The notes under the pieces: model-generated | The model's database searches: none | What the model saw: the letters and a program-made list of their open reading frames with translations, nothing else | Told to the model about the DNA's origin: nothing | In this document: piece after piece, positions 36,347-47,681 of the stretch | Layout of the letters: each line of letters opens with the position of its first letter | How positions within the stretch are numbered: the stretch's first letter is position 1 | Position numbers and translations under genes: made by a program | Assembly: GCA_932294295.1 (NCBI GenBank) | Contig: OW028576.1 | Location: 48,250,199 to 48,314,198 of the forward strand | Reading direction: 5' to 3' | Source of the DNA: Alitta virens | Taxonomy: Eukaryota; Annelida; Polychaeta; Phyllodocida; Nereididae | Length of the DNA stretch: 64,000 bases

Positions 36347-36413
36347 AAATAGATAGATAGATAGCTGGGTCGATAGATAGACAGACAGATAGATAATAAG
36401 AAAGATAGATAAT

Positions 36414-36452
<39 letters not shown>

Positions 36453-36455
36453 CCA
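36347..36455. repeat. (GATA)n microsatellite
   Basis: A short GATA/GAAA/GACA tract. Confidence 0.9.
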
Positions 36456-36825
36456 CACAGACAGCTAGACAGCATGTGCGACAGACTAACAGTCATTCAG
36501 ACAAACAGTATACCCAACAGACAGCCATTTGTGTCCGCTACAATATATTACATTGTCAATATATGTTATTCATTAGCATCATAACTGGTGTATATAAGTG
36601 ACTTATCAAGAAATAAGATGCACTTGAACTTATGAGCCACACAGCTACTTGGGCTAATTGGCTTGGAAGATGTACACAGTTACAGAACCCAGTTTCCTGT
36701 GAGCTACATAATCTAATTAGCGGATAACCTTGTAGCTGTTTGCAGTACTAACTGTGAGTCACTAAGACGAACATCAGTCATAAAATATCTGTACAGCCAG
36801 GCCAAAAGTTTACATCTACCTGACC

Positions 36826-37115
36826 AGAGTACAGTTCACTTTGAGCAGAATACAGTTCACCTTAAGCAGAATACAGTTCACTTCGAGCAGAATACAGTTC
36901 ACCTTAAGCAGAATACAGTTCACTTCGAGCAGAATACAGTTCACTTTGAGCATAATACAGTTCACCTTAAGCAGAATACAGTTCACTTCGTGCAGAATAC
37001 AGTTCACTTTGAGCAGAATACAGTTCACTTTGAGCAGAATACAGTTCACCTTAAGCAGAATACAGTTCACTTTGAGCAGAGGACCGTTCACTTCAAGCAG
37101 AACACAGTTCACTTC
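36826..37115. repeat. 21-bp minisatellite, about 14 units
   Basis: The unit is close to GCAGAATACAGTTCACTTTG plus one base, with CTTTGA, CTTAA and CTTCGA variants. Because 21 is divisible by three and the unit lacks stops in several frames, overlapping repeat proteins appear on both strands; they have no support as genes. Confidence 0.95.
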
Positions 37116-37671
37116 TTACATTTCAATAAGAAATTCAACCATTTTCCTATTATATTTCTATTGAAGGTTTTAGCAACCTTAAAAACGTTCTTCATTTTGA
37201 TGATTTAATCAGCAATTTCACTGATGATATTTCACTCAAGTGCATGAAAACTTTTGGACATGACTGCACATATAGGTTTCTGACCTACAGTAGTCTACAC
37301 TTGCTATGGATTAAAAAGTGCATGCCAGATTGATTTTTACAAGTCTTGAAAATTGTACAAAAAACTTTGGTTTATTCTACCAGGCAGTCACTTCAAATTT
37401 TTTAAGATATGTAATGTTATTCATTATTTATCACACCAATGTTAAATTGATTTGGTTACAGATATATGTTTTTGACCACCTTTTTAGTTTGTCACAAAAT
37501 TCATAGAGAAAACTTTTACTGATGTTACTACCAAGCTGAAAACTATCATAGAGTACCAATCTACTTTATTAGATTATCAGTGATCCTTAAATTCAAGAAT
37601 TTTTATTTTTTTTTAAGAAGCAAAACACAACAGAAAATTGCTACATTTACTCGAGTGAATGTAAAACTCTT

Positions 37672-37965
37672 TTATAATAACTGGCTAAATGAATATTTAC
37701 AGGAGTCTTTTTTGTGTTGAAAGTCATGGTTTCCAACTCTCGCCATTTTATATTCTCTCTCAACTTGCAAAGCACTCTTGTTCCTCATTTCCGTTAATAC
37801 ATGGTTCTTTACTCTGTCCAGAACTTCCTTTGACGTTGCTATGGCAACTGTTTTCTCAGGAGTTAACTGCCTTCTGACCAGAATCTCTTTGTATAATGAC
37901 ACTGAATGTTGAAAGCTCCTAAATTCTAAATGAGAGCAAGGTTTTCTCACAATACAACAGGTCAA
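37672..37965 (-). other. Unrecognised protein-like open frame or lone exon
   Basis: The part at about 37910-37705 reads like real protein (charged, mixed composition, e.g. LYKEILVRRQLTPEKT and VLTEMRNKSALQVEREYKMA). An AG lies at its upstream edge and CCT|GTAAAT near its downstream edge. No family is recognised and no partner exons are seen nearby. It could be one exon of an unseen gene, a transposon fragment or chance. Confidence 0.25.
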
Positions 37966-38454
37966 TTCGTCCTCTTACAAATATGGCATCTGACCGTAAT
38001 GTCCAAAAAGATTGTCCACTATGTAGTTGAAAATGACTTCTTACTTTTATGGCGAATTGTTTTATGTCTTAAACCAATAATATATTTCAAGTAAAGCTAG
38101 TAAGAATATGGTTCATATTTAGGAGGCTTCACATTGATGCTAACTGAAACATGTTGGTCACATGAATATCAAAGTTCTCTCAATGTCTGATGTATTTTTG
38201 TAGTTCCCATCAGCATTGATTATTTTGGGTGTAGGTCAAAAAGGGTCTATAAATAATTCTCATGAAATTATCAAACCCCCACCCCCTCAAAACATGGAGA
38301 AGCATATATTTCAAATGCTTGTATTTACTGCCAAGTCAGTTTCTTATATTCTGACATGATGTGATTGTAATCAACTGACATACTGATCCAGAGGCTCTGT
38401 TGATTAGGAGGTAATCAGTAAAATTGGTCAATCACAATAATGTAGGACTGGCCA

Positions 38455-39065
38455 ATCTCCGGCCCCCTCCTCCTTAATTGATGGTTCCAAATTCAATTGC
38501 CGGCCCAGGCAATCTTCATTAGCTACTGTTAGTTTCATTAAAAAAAGCCCGCTTAATTGAACCTTGACAAAGCTAGACAACTTCTGTTATACGATACTAC
38601 CTGCCACTAAACGAAACAGTCTGCCTATAGCAGGCTACTCAAAGCCGGATCTAAAAGTACACGCATCACCATTTGTTGTATATAAGTTGAGAGTTATGCA
38701 TCCTTGTCATTTTTGTTGAAAAGACGGATGTCTATTGTACTTACATATTTACGATATATTAGATTTCTTAAATTTACCAAGGCTTATGTTTTTTCAGTGG
38801 TGGTAGGCAGAAGTGGCTGGCATTAGCCAGTAATGGGTATAGCTACAGCCAGGAATAGGTTGCTACAGCTGACTAGAGTCCACCATATTTCATGAAACTA
38901 ACATCTCAGCTGATTGTCAATCGAATAAGACGTCAAGTTGGAGGTGCCTTGTACAGGTTGTCTACGCTGAGGCAAGTAAAAGTCCCCAACCTTTAGGTAA
39001 ATGTATAATATGGTATTGACTCAAAGCCTTATCATCTTATAAATAGATCTGCCTCACAGCTGATC
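38455..39065 (+). mobile_element. SINE pieces (head near 38490, core and tail at 38860-39060)
   Basis: GGTTCCAAATTCAATTGCCG with CAGGCAATCTTCATTAGCTA matches the SINE head. ATCTCAGCTGATTGTCAATC, GGAGGTGCCTTGTACAG and CGCTGAGGCAAGTAAAAGTC match the core, separated by about 330 bases. Confidence 0.5.
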
Positions 39066-39336
39066 ACATAGACTCGGACTCAGACACTTACATTCTTTTT
39101 TGATCAGAGAGATGCAGGGTCATGACATTTTTAAAACAGAAAAGAGAAATGGCCTTATTAATTGAGAATTTTAAGAATTATAATCTACACAAAAACAAAT
39201 GAGAAAGCTAAACTGACTGACGCATACAACAATTGGAATGTTGCAAAATGCTTCATACATGTACATATCTAAAATATTTCTTAATATCTGCTGAAATCAT
39301 GCAAGCTGAGGCCTACTGAGCTAAGTAGCATTCGGA

Positions 39337-39420
39337 TGACACATTAAGCGGAATTGAAATAATGTAAGAATCCTGACAAGAAAGCAGTGTTTCAAGGATT
39401 TCACCACTCTCATCATATGG
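39337..39420 (+). repeat. Dispersed repeat, second copy at 55738-55822
   Basis: Shared in order: GACACATTAAGCGGAATTGA-like, AAGAATCCTGACAA, GCAGTGTTT and AGGATTTCACCACTCT. Confidence 0.6.
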
Positions 39421-39609
39421 TTAAGTGAAAGAAGACTGCAAAATACCACTGTGGCTTTCTAGAGAGTTGCTTAAGCTGAATTACTCAAATAAATACTTAG
39501 GATATTTCGAGAAAATTAATCCCTAAAAGACTTTCAAAGGCAGCCGCTGTGAAATTATAAGCACATGCTCTATGGTTAAAAAAACCAATACAGTTACACA
39601 TGACAATTG

Positions 39610-41447
39610 AGGTGAGGTGGTCTAAATAGTGAGGTGATCTTAATGGAGAGGTGGTCTTAATAGTGAGGTGGTCTTAATAGTGAGGTGGTCTTAGTAGTGA
39701 GGTGGTCTTAATAGTGAGATGGTCTTAATAGCGAGATAGGCTTGATAGTGAGGCAATCTTATTAGTAAGGAGTTCTTAATAGTGAGATGGTCTTAATTGT
39801 GAAATGGTCTTAATAGTGAGGTGGTCTTAATAGTGAGGTGGTCTTAATAGTGAGGTGATCCTAATGGAGAGGTGGTCTTAATAGTGAGGGGCTTAATAGT
39901 GAGGTGGTCTTAATAGTGAGGTGGTCTTAATGGAGAGGTGGTCTTAATAGTGAGGTGGTCTTAATAGTGAGGTGATCTTAATGCAGAGGTGGTCTTAATA
40001 GTGAGGTGGTCTTAATAGTGAGGTGGTCTTAGTAGTGAGGTGGTCTTAATAGTGAGGTGGTCTTAATAGCGAGATAGGCTTGATAGTGAGGCAATCTTAT
40101 TAGTAAGGAGTTCTTAATAGTGAGATGGTCTTAATTGTGAAATGGTCTTAATAGTGAGGTGGTCTTAATAGTGAGGTGGTCTTAATAGTGAGGTGATCCT
40201 AATGGAGAGGTGGTCTTAATAGTGAGGGGCTTAATAGTGAGGTGGTCTTAATAGTGAGGTGGTCTTAATGGAGAGGTGGTCTTAATAGTGAGGTGGTCTT
40301 AATAGTGAGGTGATCTTAATGCAGAGGTGGTCTTAATAGTGAGGTGGTTTTAATAGTGAGGTGGTCTTAGTAGTGAGGTGGTCTTAATAGTGAGGTGGTC
40401 TTAATAGCGAGGTAGGCTTGATAGTGAGGCAATCTTATTAGTAAGGAGTTCTTAATAGTGAGATGGTTTTAATTGTGAAATGGACTTAATAGTGAGGTGG
40501 TCTTAATAGTGAGGTGGTCTTAATAGTGAGGTGATCTTAATGGAGAGGTGGTCTTAATAGTGAGGGGCTTAATAGTGAGGTGGTCTTAATAGTGAGGTGG
40601 TCTTAATGGAGAGGTGGTCTTAATGGAGAGGTGGTCTTAATAGTGAGGGGCTTAATAGTGAGGTGGTCTTAATAGTGAGGTGATCTTAATGTAGAGGTGG
40701 TCTTAATAGTGTGGTGGTCTTAATAGTGAGGCGGTCTTAGTAGTGAGGTGGTCTTAATAGTGAGGTGGTCTTAATAGCGAGGTAGGCTTGATAGTGAGGC
40801 AATCTTATTAGTAAGGAGTTCTTAATAGTGAGATGGTCTTAATTGTGAAATGGTCTTAATAGTGAGGTGGTCTTAATAGTGAGGTGGTCTTAATAGTGAG
40901 GTGATCTTAATGGAGAGGTGGTCTTAATAGTGAGGTGCTTAATAGTGAGGTGGTCTTAATAGTGAGGTGGTCTTAATGGAGAGGTGGTCTTAATAGTGAG
41001 GTGGTCTTAATAGTGAGGTGGTCTTAATGGAGAGGTGGTCTTAATAGTCAGGTGGTCTTAATAGTGAGGTGGTCTTAATGGAGAGGTGGTCTTAATAGTG
41101 AGGGGCTTAATAGTGAGGTGGTCTTAATAGTGAGGTGATCTTAATGGAGAGGTGGTCTTAATAGTGAGGAGCTTAATAGTGAGGTGGTCTTAATAATGAG
41201 GTGATCTTAATGGAGAGGTGGTCTTAATAGTGAGGGGTCTTAATAGTGAGGTGGTCTTAATAGTGAGGTGGTCTTAATAGTGAGGAGATCTTAATTGTGA
41301 GATGGTCTTAATAGTGAGGTGATCTTAATAGCGAAGTGGTCTTAATAGTGAGGTGGTCTTAATAGTGAGGTGGTCTTAATAGTGAGGTTATCTTAATAGT
41401 GTGGTGTTCTTAATAGTGAGGTGATCTTAATAGTGAAGTGGTCTTAT
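39610..41447. repeat. 17-bp minisatellite with 338-bp higher-order repeat
   Basis: The basic unit is GAGGTGGTCTTAATAGT (17 bases), with GATC, GGAGAG and AGTAG variants, in roughly 108 units. A distinctive marker, AGGCTTGATAGTGAGGCAAT, recurs at 39738, 40076, 40414 and 40784, at intervals of 338, 338 and 370. 338 equals 19 full units plus one 15-base unit (GAGGGGCTTAATAGT); 370 equals 20 full plus two short units. Single related units occur near 58045. Confidence 0.95.
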
Positions 41448-41549
41448 ATTGATCTACTGTCCAATAATCCTCAATATTAAGACTATGTACAATGAATCAT
41501 ACTCGGAAGGTAAAAAAACCACATTTTCTCAAGGGGAGATACCAAGTCA

Positions 41550-42845
41550 ATGGTGGTGTGGACTCCAAGAAGCCTTGCTCTTCATTATGTCTGCCTCTGG
41601 CAACTTGTATACACTTACTAATAGCATTGACACAATAATTGTAGTAACAAAATTAAATTGTAGTCTATATTCATCTCATCATTACATTAGCCAATGACAA
41701 TTGATTTCACCAAATGAACATTTTCTGAAAATAGCTTACCTATTATATTGTATGACAAATTACTGATACACAAGATCTTAGTATTTCAAAGCAACACAGC
41801 TAAATGAGCATTTCATAGAATTCTACAGAAAAGGCTAAGATCAAAATGCTGAAAATGCAAGCAGTTTCTTGTTTCTGCCTAAATTATTTACTGCATGACG
41901 TCTGCAAGATCAGATATGAAGCAAATTTCAATAAAAGATATCAAGAAAAATAACATAATTTTGAAAGCGTAGCCTCAGAGTTTTGGTTGGTTGATTGATT
42001 GGTTGGTTGGTTGGTTGTCTCAATTTGATGAGGTTAACATCAGCGTGACAATTTGTGATATGGTTAAATGATACTCTGAGCTCATTCCAGCTTATCAGCA
42101 GCGTTAATTGTTATTGTCTGATGCAATGTGGTATTCCACTGCTGAGAAACTGGTATGCATCAGCCACGTCACACGCTGTCACACTTTGTTGATTACTGCC
42201 AGCCTAATTTTGTTGGAAACTGACCTTGAGCAGACAAATGAAGCATTGTTATACTACTGCATGTTTATTGCCTAATAAGGAAAGCTGGCTGCATGGTCAA
42301 TCATGCAAGACCATTTGTGACGTAGCAAACGCTGCTAGGTTAATGGACTAACAGCATTTTACTGGATCACTTCTCCACATGGGACAATAACCGTTGTTCT
42401 ATAATGATAACATACTTTGAATGAAAAATGAGGTATCATATCTTCATTACGTCTGTCAGTCTCTAGCTGCTGGTCTTGTATGTTGACTAAGCTACAGATC
42501 AGTAGCTTTGGAACCAAGGGCAGGACTCCCACTCAGTGCAACTGAAGACTGACAATCATGCAGCTGTCACACTTATCAGTAGCTTATTTTTCTTTGTATT
42601 GCTTGATTTTTGTAGTGTCCTTCATTCCATACTTTTTTGTTCTGTTATTCATTGGCCAAAATGAACCAGAATATTTATATATTCACAGTTTAACCATGTC
42701 CGTAACTTCAGCATGAACTACTCACTGCCTCTACTGTAAATGTGATAGCATTCACTCTGCCAGTTTTTGGTGTTTCATATATCCAGCATTTTTCTTTTCT
42801 TGTTACTTCGTACTTACTTCCCACTATATTTCCTGTCTACCTTGA
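41550..42845. other. Intergenic stretch with SINE tail fragments and a GGTT run
   Basis: SINE tail motifs (CATTATGTCTGCCTCTGGCA) appear at about 41583 and, weakly, near 42446. A short (GGTT)n run lies at 41984-42017. No gene is supported. Confidence 0.45.
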
Positions 42846-43110
42846 ATGAACGGCAGACCAAAAAGTGACACGTGTCAAGACCTTGTTACCGAGTCAGTGA
42901 AGCAAGCAAATTCTCAATGGATCTCTGCTAATGTTTCTTTTGGTGTAAAGAAATTTGGAAAGAAGCTGGGGATGAGCAGCTACCAGAGATGTCAACAGAA
43001 AATGCCAAGAAAATACCAAAGGACAGAGCGGGTCCTTGAGGGACCCCAGGGTCTTGTGCATAAGTCATGGTCATTCGATACTTTGTGGTCTGATGGAGAG
43101 TTAACTTAAA
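42846..43110 (+). repeat. Dispersed repeat with residual coding look; inverted copy at 63705-64000
   Basis: Both copies share GACACGT(G/C)TCAAGACCTTGTT, GGACAGAGCGGGTCCTTGAG, CATAA(G/A)TCATGG and a GTGAGT just after. The 87-aa frame here ends in HKSWSFDTLWSDGELT. The other copy has an in-frame TAA. Source protein not recognised. Confidence 0.6.
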
Positions 43111-44340
43111 AATGACAAAAAAAAACAAGACAATTTATGTGAGTGCATGTTTGTAAGAAAATAAAGGTAGAAAATGGATATTAGAACAATGCTAGATGTT
43201 TGGGTTGGGAAATAGGTTTTGGCAGGTGAATCGATAAATCGGGCAGATTTCCGATTCAAGCCTTAATTCTAAATAGATTTTTTTAAATTAACTTTTTTAG
43301 TACAAATATACTCAATAATAATGAAAGCATGAATACCAATTTTTTGAAAATGTTTATCCTAATATTGATTCAACCAAAATCATTATCTCTGAATTACTTA
43401 ATATTTCCATTATTATTATGATATACCCAATAAATCTGCATTGGTTCTTCTAATTTTATCCATTTAAACCCCTGTTTCAGTAGCCATTTGCATTGGTCAT
43501 TTAACTAAATATTAGTTTCTTTCCTTCAACATAGTTCAAATAGGATTGGAAAAGCAGACCTAAATAATACTTTTAGAGGGATTTTTTCACATTGGTTTAA
43601 TTGCTTCTTGAGTGTCACACTCCTACAATTGCAATTGACTTTCATTGACCAGAACTAAGGGGCAAACTGAACCCCTCTTACACTTGCGATTCAAAGCCAT
43701 AGAGCCGAGTTTGAAGATTCAATGACCAGTTCTATAGCAATTAGTGGCAATTTATGCTAAGCCTTGTGACTTTCTGTATTCTCTGGATATCGCTTAGAAT
43801 CGATTTTTGCCAGTTCAGAATCGATGCATTGAATCGTGAGCCTCTAGCGACAATTGTCGGCGATAATCGATGAATCATCCCAACATTAGTAGATGGTGTA
43901 TAATCCAACATAGAATTTGGTTGGATGAGGAAAATATTCCTCGGAGAATATAATTTTCTCAAAATTCTCCACTCATTGTACAACAGTCACTGCAGCCATC
44001 TAACATGCACCCCAGCTGTCCAACATATACTGATGTTGGATGACAATGAAGCATTCTGATTGGGTTAGGGCAGCTGAGTTGAGAATATAATGATGAGAAG
44101 ACTATGTCTCGATGATCTCACAGTAGTCAGTGTGTTGGTGTCTGACAGATATAGGGTTTCTATGTTGCATTGTGAATGGGGAGAAAAAGTAACAGAGCCT
44201 ACAGGGGGCACTACAACCGTAGTACATAACTTGACTATAAGACGACATCACTACCCCATTCTTCTATGGATGACGTCACATGACAATGTTATGAAATTGG
44301 ATGAATAGATTCATAAGTAAATATAAAAGTAAAAAAACCT
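43111..44340. other. Intergenic stretch, nothing recognised
   Basis: No coding sequence, tandem array or clear terminal repeats. A few TTGGATGAC-like words recall the repeat at 31950-32150. Confidence 0.4.
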
Positions 44341-44545
44341 AACAATAGTTGAAGGCAAAGAGTCCAACATAGCTTTTCCTGATCCAATAAAAGTCATTGG
44401 ACAACTTCCATCCACCATTGGTCAAATGGAAAGCTGAGTTATCTATAATATAAATTTCCCCTGTCCAATATAACTTTTCCTGTCCAATATATATAGTCTA
44501 TATCATCTTTATTCATACACAGCTAGTGGTATACAGTAATATAAT

Positions 44546-44700
44546 AAAACCCAACCACAGTGGTTGATCAGCTCAATGAAACCCATGAGTGAGATGTCTG
44601 GCGGAGGAACTCACGAGTGGCAAAGCCACGAGTGAGTTCCTCTGCCAGACAGCTCACGAATGGGTTTCAATGAGCTGATCCACCACTGTGGTTGGGTTTT
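44546..44700. repeat. Large hairpin (about 75-bp arms)
   Basis: The arms run from AAAACCCAACCACAGTGGTT to the inverse CCACTGTGGTTGGGTTTT at 44700, with GATCAGCTCAATGAAACCCA and TGGGTTTCAATGAGCTGATC inside. The loop is only a few bases. Confidence 0.8.
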
Positions 44701-44704
44701 ATTT

Positions 44705-45814
44705 ATATCCCACACTTTTACAGATATTTTCTGTATTTTTAGTTGAGAAAACTAAGAAATTAAGAATTGTGTTTACCAAATTCTGGTACTTCTCATATTG
44801 ATATTCCTAAACAAACAGTGTGGATCAAAAATCTCATTAATATTCATGCTGAACTCAGCAGCCAATCACAGAAGAGAACCAAACAAACAGACAGACGTCA
44901 CAAAGTCCTCCCATTCACAACTTTGAAGGCTTTTTGCAGAAAAACAAACCTTTGCTAGACTGTATTTTTCATAAAAACATTGGTTTTATGCACGTAGAAA
45001 AACGCTTTGCGTTATTTGGTGTGAAAAAAAGCTAATATTTTAGTCAGAAATCACACCTCAGTGCGACCAAATTCCTCAGTGACGGCACTGTGCATTTGAG
45101 TTTAACAGACAGTGTCGTCGGTAAAAACAAATCGCCGGTACGGATAAACAACGAATTATATATATGTAATGTTAGTAGATTTGAAACGATGAGAGATTCA
45201 GCTTCATGCCAGTCTTGATTTGATCAAAATCGGACCAGAATTGGCGAAGTTGTGGCCGTGGCATGTTCAATGTTGTGGATGTCTGACTGTTAGAGATCAA
45301 CAGATCTGTTTGTCGGTAAAAACGAATCGCCGATACGGAAAAAAACAATGAGATGTAGAAGGCAACTGTTAGCCGATTAGAACAGAGGAATAATTCAGCT
45401 TCAATCCAGTCTTTATTTGGTCAAAATCGGTCAAGAATTGACGAATTTGTGGCCATATTCCCATTTGAATGGCGAAAGAGAAAGTGAAAGTGCTTTGAAG
45501 TGACTGCACGTTCTGATATGACCAATGACCATATGGACAACTTTTATTTTTCAAAATTACCTTAGATATCATATTTAGTTAAAACCCAGTTGTGTGTGTG
45601 TTTTTTTTTGTGTGAATAGTGTATCATTGGCGAAGCTGTGGTCCTAGTGTGCAAAGTGAAAGTAAAATTGCTCAGCCAGAAGTAGTCCATACATATTTAA
45701 ATTAGGGATAGTGGATCACATTTTATTATAATTAGGGATGGTGGATCACAATAAATACCACATGGGTTGTTCCTAATAGGTTTTCTATGAAGAACACAGC
45801 CAAGTGTGGGATAT
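44705..45814. mobile_element. Putative 1.1-kb TIR element with an internal direct repeat
   Basis: Terminal ATATCCCACAC is matched in inverse by GTGTGGGATAT. Inside are two similar blocks of about 160 bases, 45117-45265 and 45312-45460 (period 195), sharing GTCGGTAAAAAC, TCGCCG, GTCAAAATCGG-type words and TTGTGGCC. Copy 2 of the surrounding duplication has no such sequence at the matching point, so it is an insertion, perhaps together with the adjoining hairpin. No transposase is seen. Confidence 0.55.
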
Positions 45815-46684
45815 ATATATATGGAAAATCTGAATATACAGAGTACGGCATAAAAACAGCTATGCCTACCTCTTTTGTTATTACCTCAATTGACAGTGAT
45901 CGCATGCAGCTGCAATCATACACGCGAAAGTAATAACAGTACTAAATTATCTTTATGAATATATTCTCATGCTTCCTCAATAATTATAGATGATATGGAT
46001 CTAAATATAGCACAAGCACACTTATCACACCTTCGGGTCATTTTCACCTTGGCCTTTGCGATACAAGCATTAGATTATGTCACTGATCATACTGATGTGT
46101 TGCAGGGACCTTTCTTGACCTTTGCTGCCAAAAAGGGGGAAATAGATTCATTTTTAGTAAGAAGGTAGACCATTGACACATTTGAGGCACATTTGAGTCA
46201 CATTTTCTGTCTAATTAACTGGCCCATCCTCCTGAAAATTATGTGATTATTTCCAGATTAGTTGTAGATATATTCAAAAAGTCCATCTGGAATGTCAATA
46301 TTTCTCTGTTTTAATTTTATGAACTTTCTGGAATAAAACTGGAACCAACCTTCTTATCATCTAATACCATAACTGTAAACAATAGATTAAAAAAATCCTG
46401 ACACGTTACTGCAATTGCTTGGCTATATTCTAGTCTACCTTGTTCACAATTTATTAACTCCCTTGACCCAATAGAAAATCCCTTCAACAGGAAAAGAGAC
46501 TTTCTATCAATATATTCAGGACAAAAGATACATCGTGAGAAAACATAATAGTGGAAGGCAAAGAGTCCAACATAGCTTTTGCGGATCCAATAAAAGTCTA
46601 CATTGGACAACTTCCATCCACCATTGGTAAAATGGAAAGCGGAGTTGTCTGTTCACACTTCAGCCCAATGCGCATAATATATGT

Positions 46685-46901
46685 AACAATTGTGATGACC
46701 TCACAATGTCCTTTGTGGACAATCCTCAAAACAATTGTGATGACCTCACAATGTCCTTTGTGGACAATCCGCAAAACAATTGTGATGACCTCACAATGTC
46801 CTTTGTGGACAATCCTCAAAACAATTGTGATGACCTCACAATGTCCTTTGTGTACATTCCTCAAAACAATTTTGATGACCTCACAATGTCCTTTGTGTAC
46901 A
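46685..46901. repeat. 45-bp hairpin satellite, left part (about 4.8 units)
   Basis: Each unit contains TTGTGATGACCTCACAA and TGTCCTTTGTGGACA, both perfect short hairpins. The array is cut at 46901 by the BEL insertion and resumes at 54678. Confidence 0.95.
46897..46901. other. BEL target-site duplication GTACA (left)
   Basis: GTACA directly precedes the left LTR and again directly follows the right LTR at 54678-54682. An uninterrupted unit at 46850 shows the empty-site order (GTGTACATTCCTC). Confidence 0.9.
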
Positions 46902-47681
46902 TGTTCCGGTATCAATGTGAAATGAAATGTTGACACTTCTTTTGCAGTTCATCCATTTATTTGTTTCTCTAAGTCAGTTGAAATGACAGTGGAAGTATAG
47001 GAAGAAGAAGTTTCCTGAATGAAACCAAAATAGTAAATTATAAAGACAAATCAATATCACACATTAGTTATACGAAACATGAATTATCAAAGGTATTCTA
47101 AATTTAACTCATCCATGTACATTAACATTAATATTCCATTATATGTACATTAACAGTAATAGCTATTTTTGAAAAGTTATGGATAAATAAATTGACATAT
47201 TATTCTATAATATAATTTCATAACTCACAATCACTGAGCCATATTCCATTGACACCAGAAATTATATCAGTTACTTGGCACCTCAAACCCAGCTAACAAA
47301 CACCGGCAACATTGAGATCACCTAGACAAATAACACATTGAATGTTGACAAATTATAACTGAAAGAAGTCATATATAAAGCAACAATGTGCTAATCTATA
47401 ATTTAGAAATTTAAATATCATGTTATGTTATAATGTTAAGAATGAGTTGCACTTACGTTGTGCTTGGATATTGCCAGTTATAAACTAAACAGTTGACAGA
47501 CAGCTGCACTCTTCTGCATGTCAGAGTAGAATGAAAAGATTTTGAATTTTGTTGTTTGAATGAAATATTTAACTACAGATGGAGCTGCATGTATTCTCAG
47601 TCTTGGAAATTGCAATTGGTGGCAATCCCAATACTCCCCCTAGTGGATTGCAATAAATTAAAGTGTATGCTAACCAGCACA
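46902..47681 (-). repeat. BEL 3' LTR
   Basis: A 780-base direct repeat of 53901-54677. Its 47597-47681 part also encodes the last 28 residues of the polyprotein. Just before this LTR, on the coding strand, no purine tract is obvious. Confidence 0.92.

Larger units (their letters stand above)
44344..46072 (+). repeat. Segmental duplication, copy 1
   Basis: It begins GGCAAAGAGTCCAACATAGC and ends CACCTTGGCCTTTGCGATAC. Landmarks CATTCATACACAGCTAGTGG, AATTGACAGTGAT and GATGATATGGATCTAAATAT recur in the same order in 46548-55742. This copy lacks the 45-bp satellite but has an extra 1.3-kb element at about 44546-45814. Confidence 0.7.

Noticed and set aside
36816..37164. Overlapping repeat-protein frames on both strands
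   Set aside because: They are a by-product of the 21-base minisatellite.
39610..41447. CRISPR-like regular array
   Set aside because: Units are direct tandem 17-mers without unique spacers, in a eukaryotic intergenic region.
46317..46610. 97-residue minus-strand frame with protein-like C-terminal half
   Set aside because: No domain or homologue is recognised, its start lies inside the duplicated repeat, and no neighbouring exons are seen. Not enough to call a gene.
46902..47681. Envelope gene or retrovirus-like third frame downstream of pol
   Set aside because: Pol ends inside the 3' LTR and there is no room for a further gene. The element is a plain retrotransposon.
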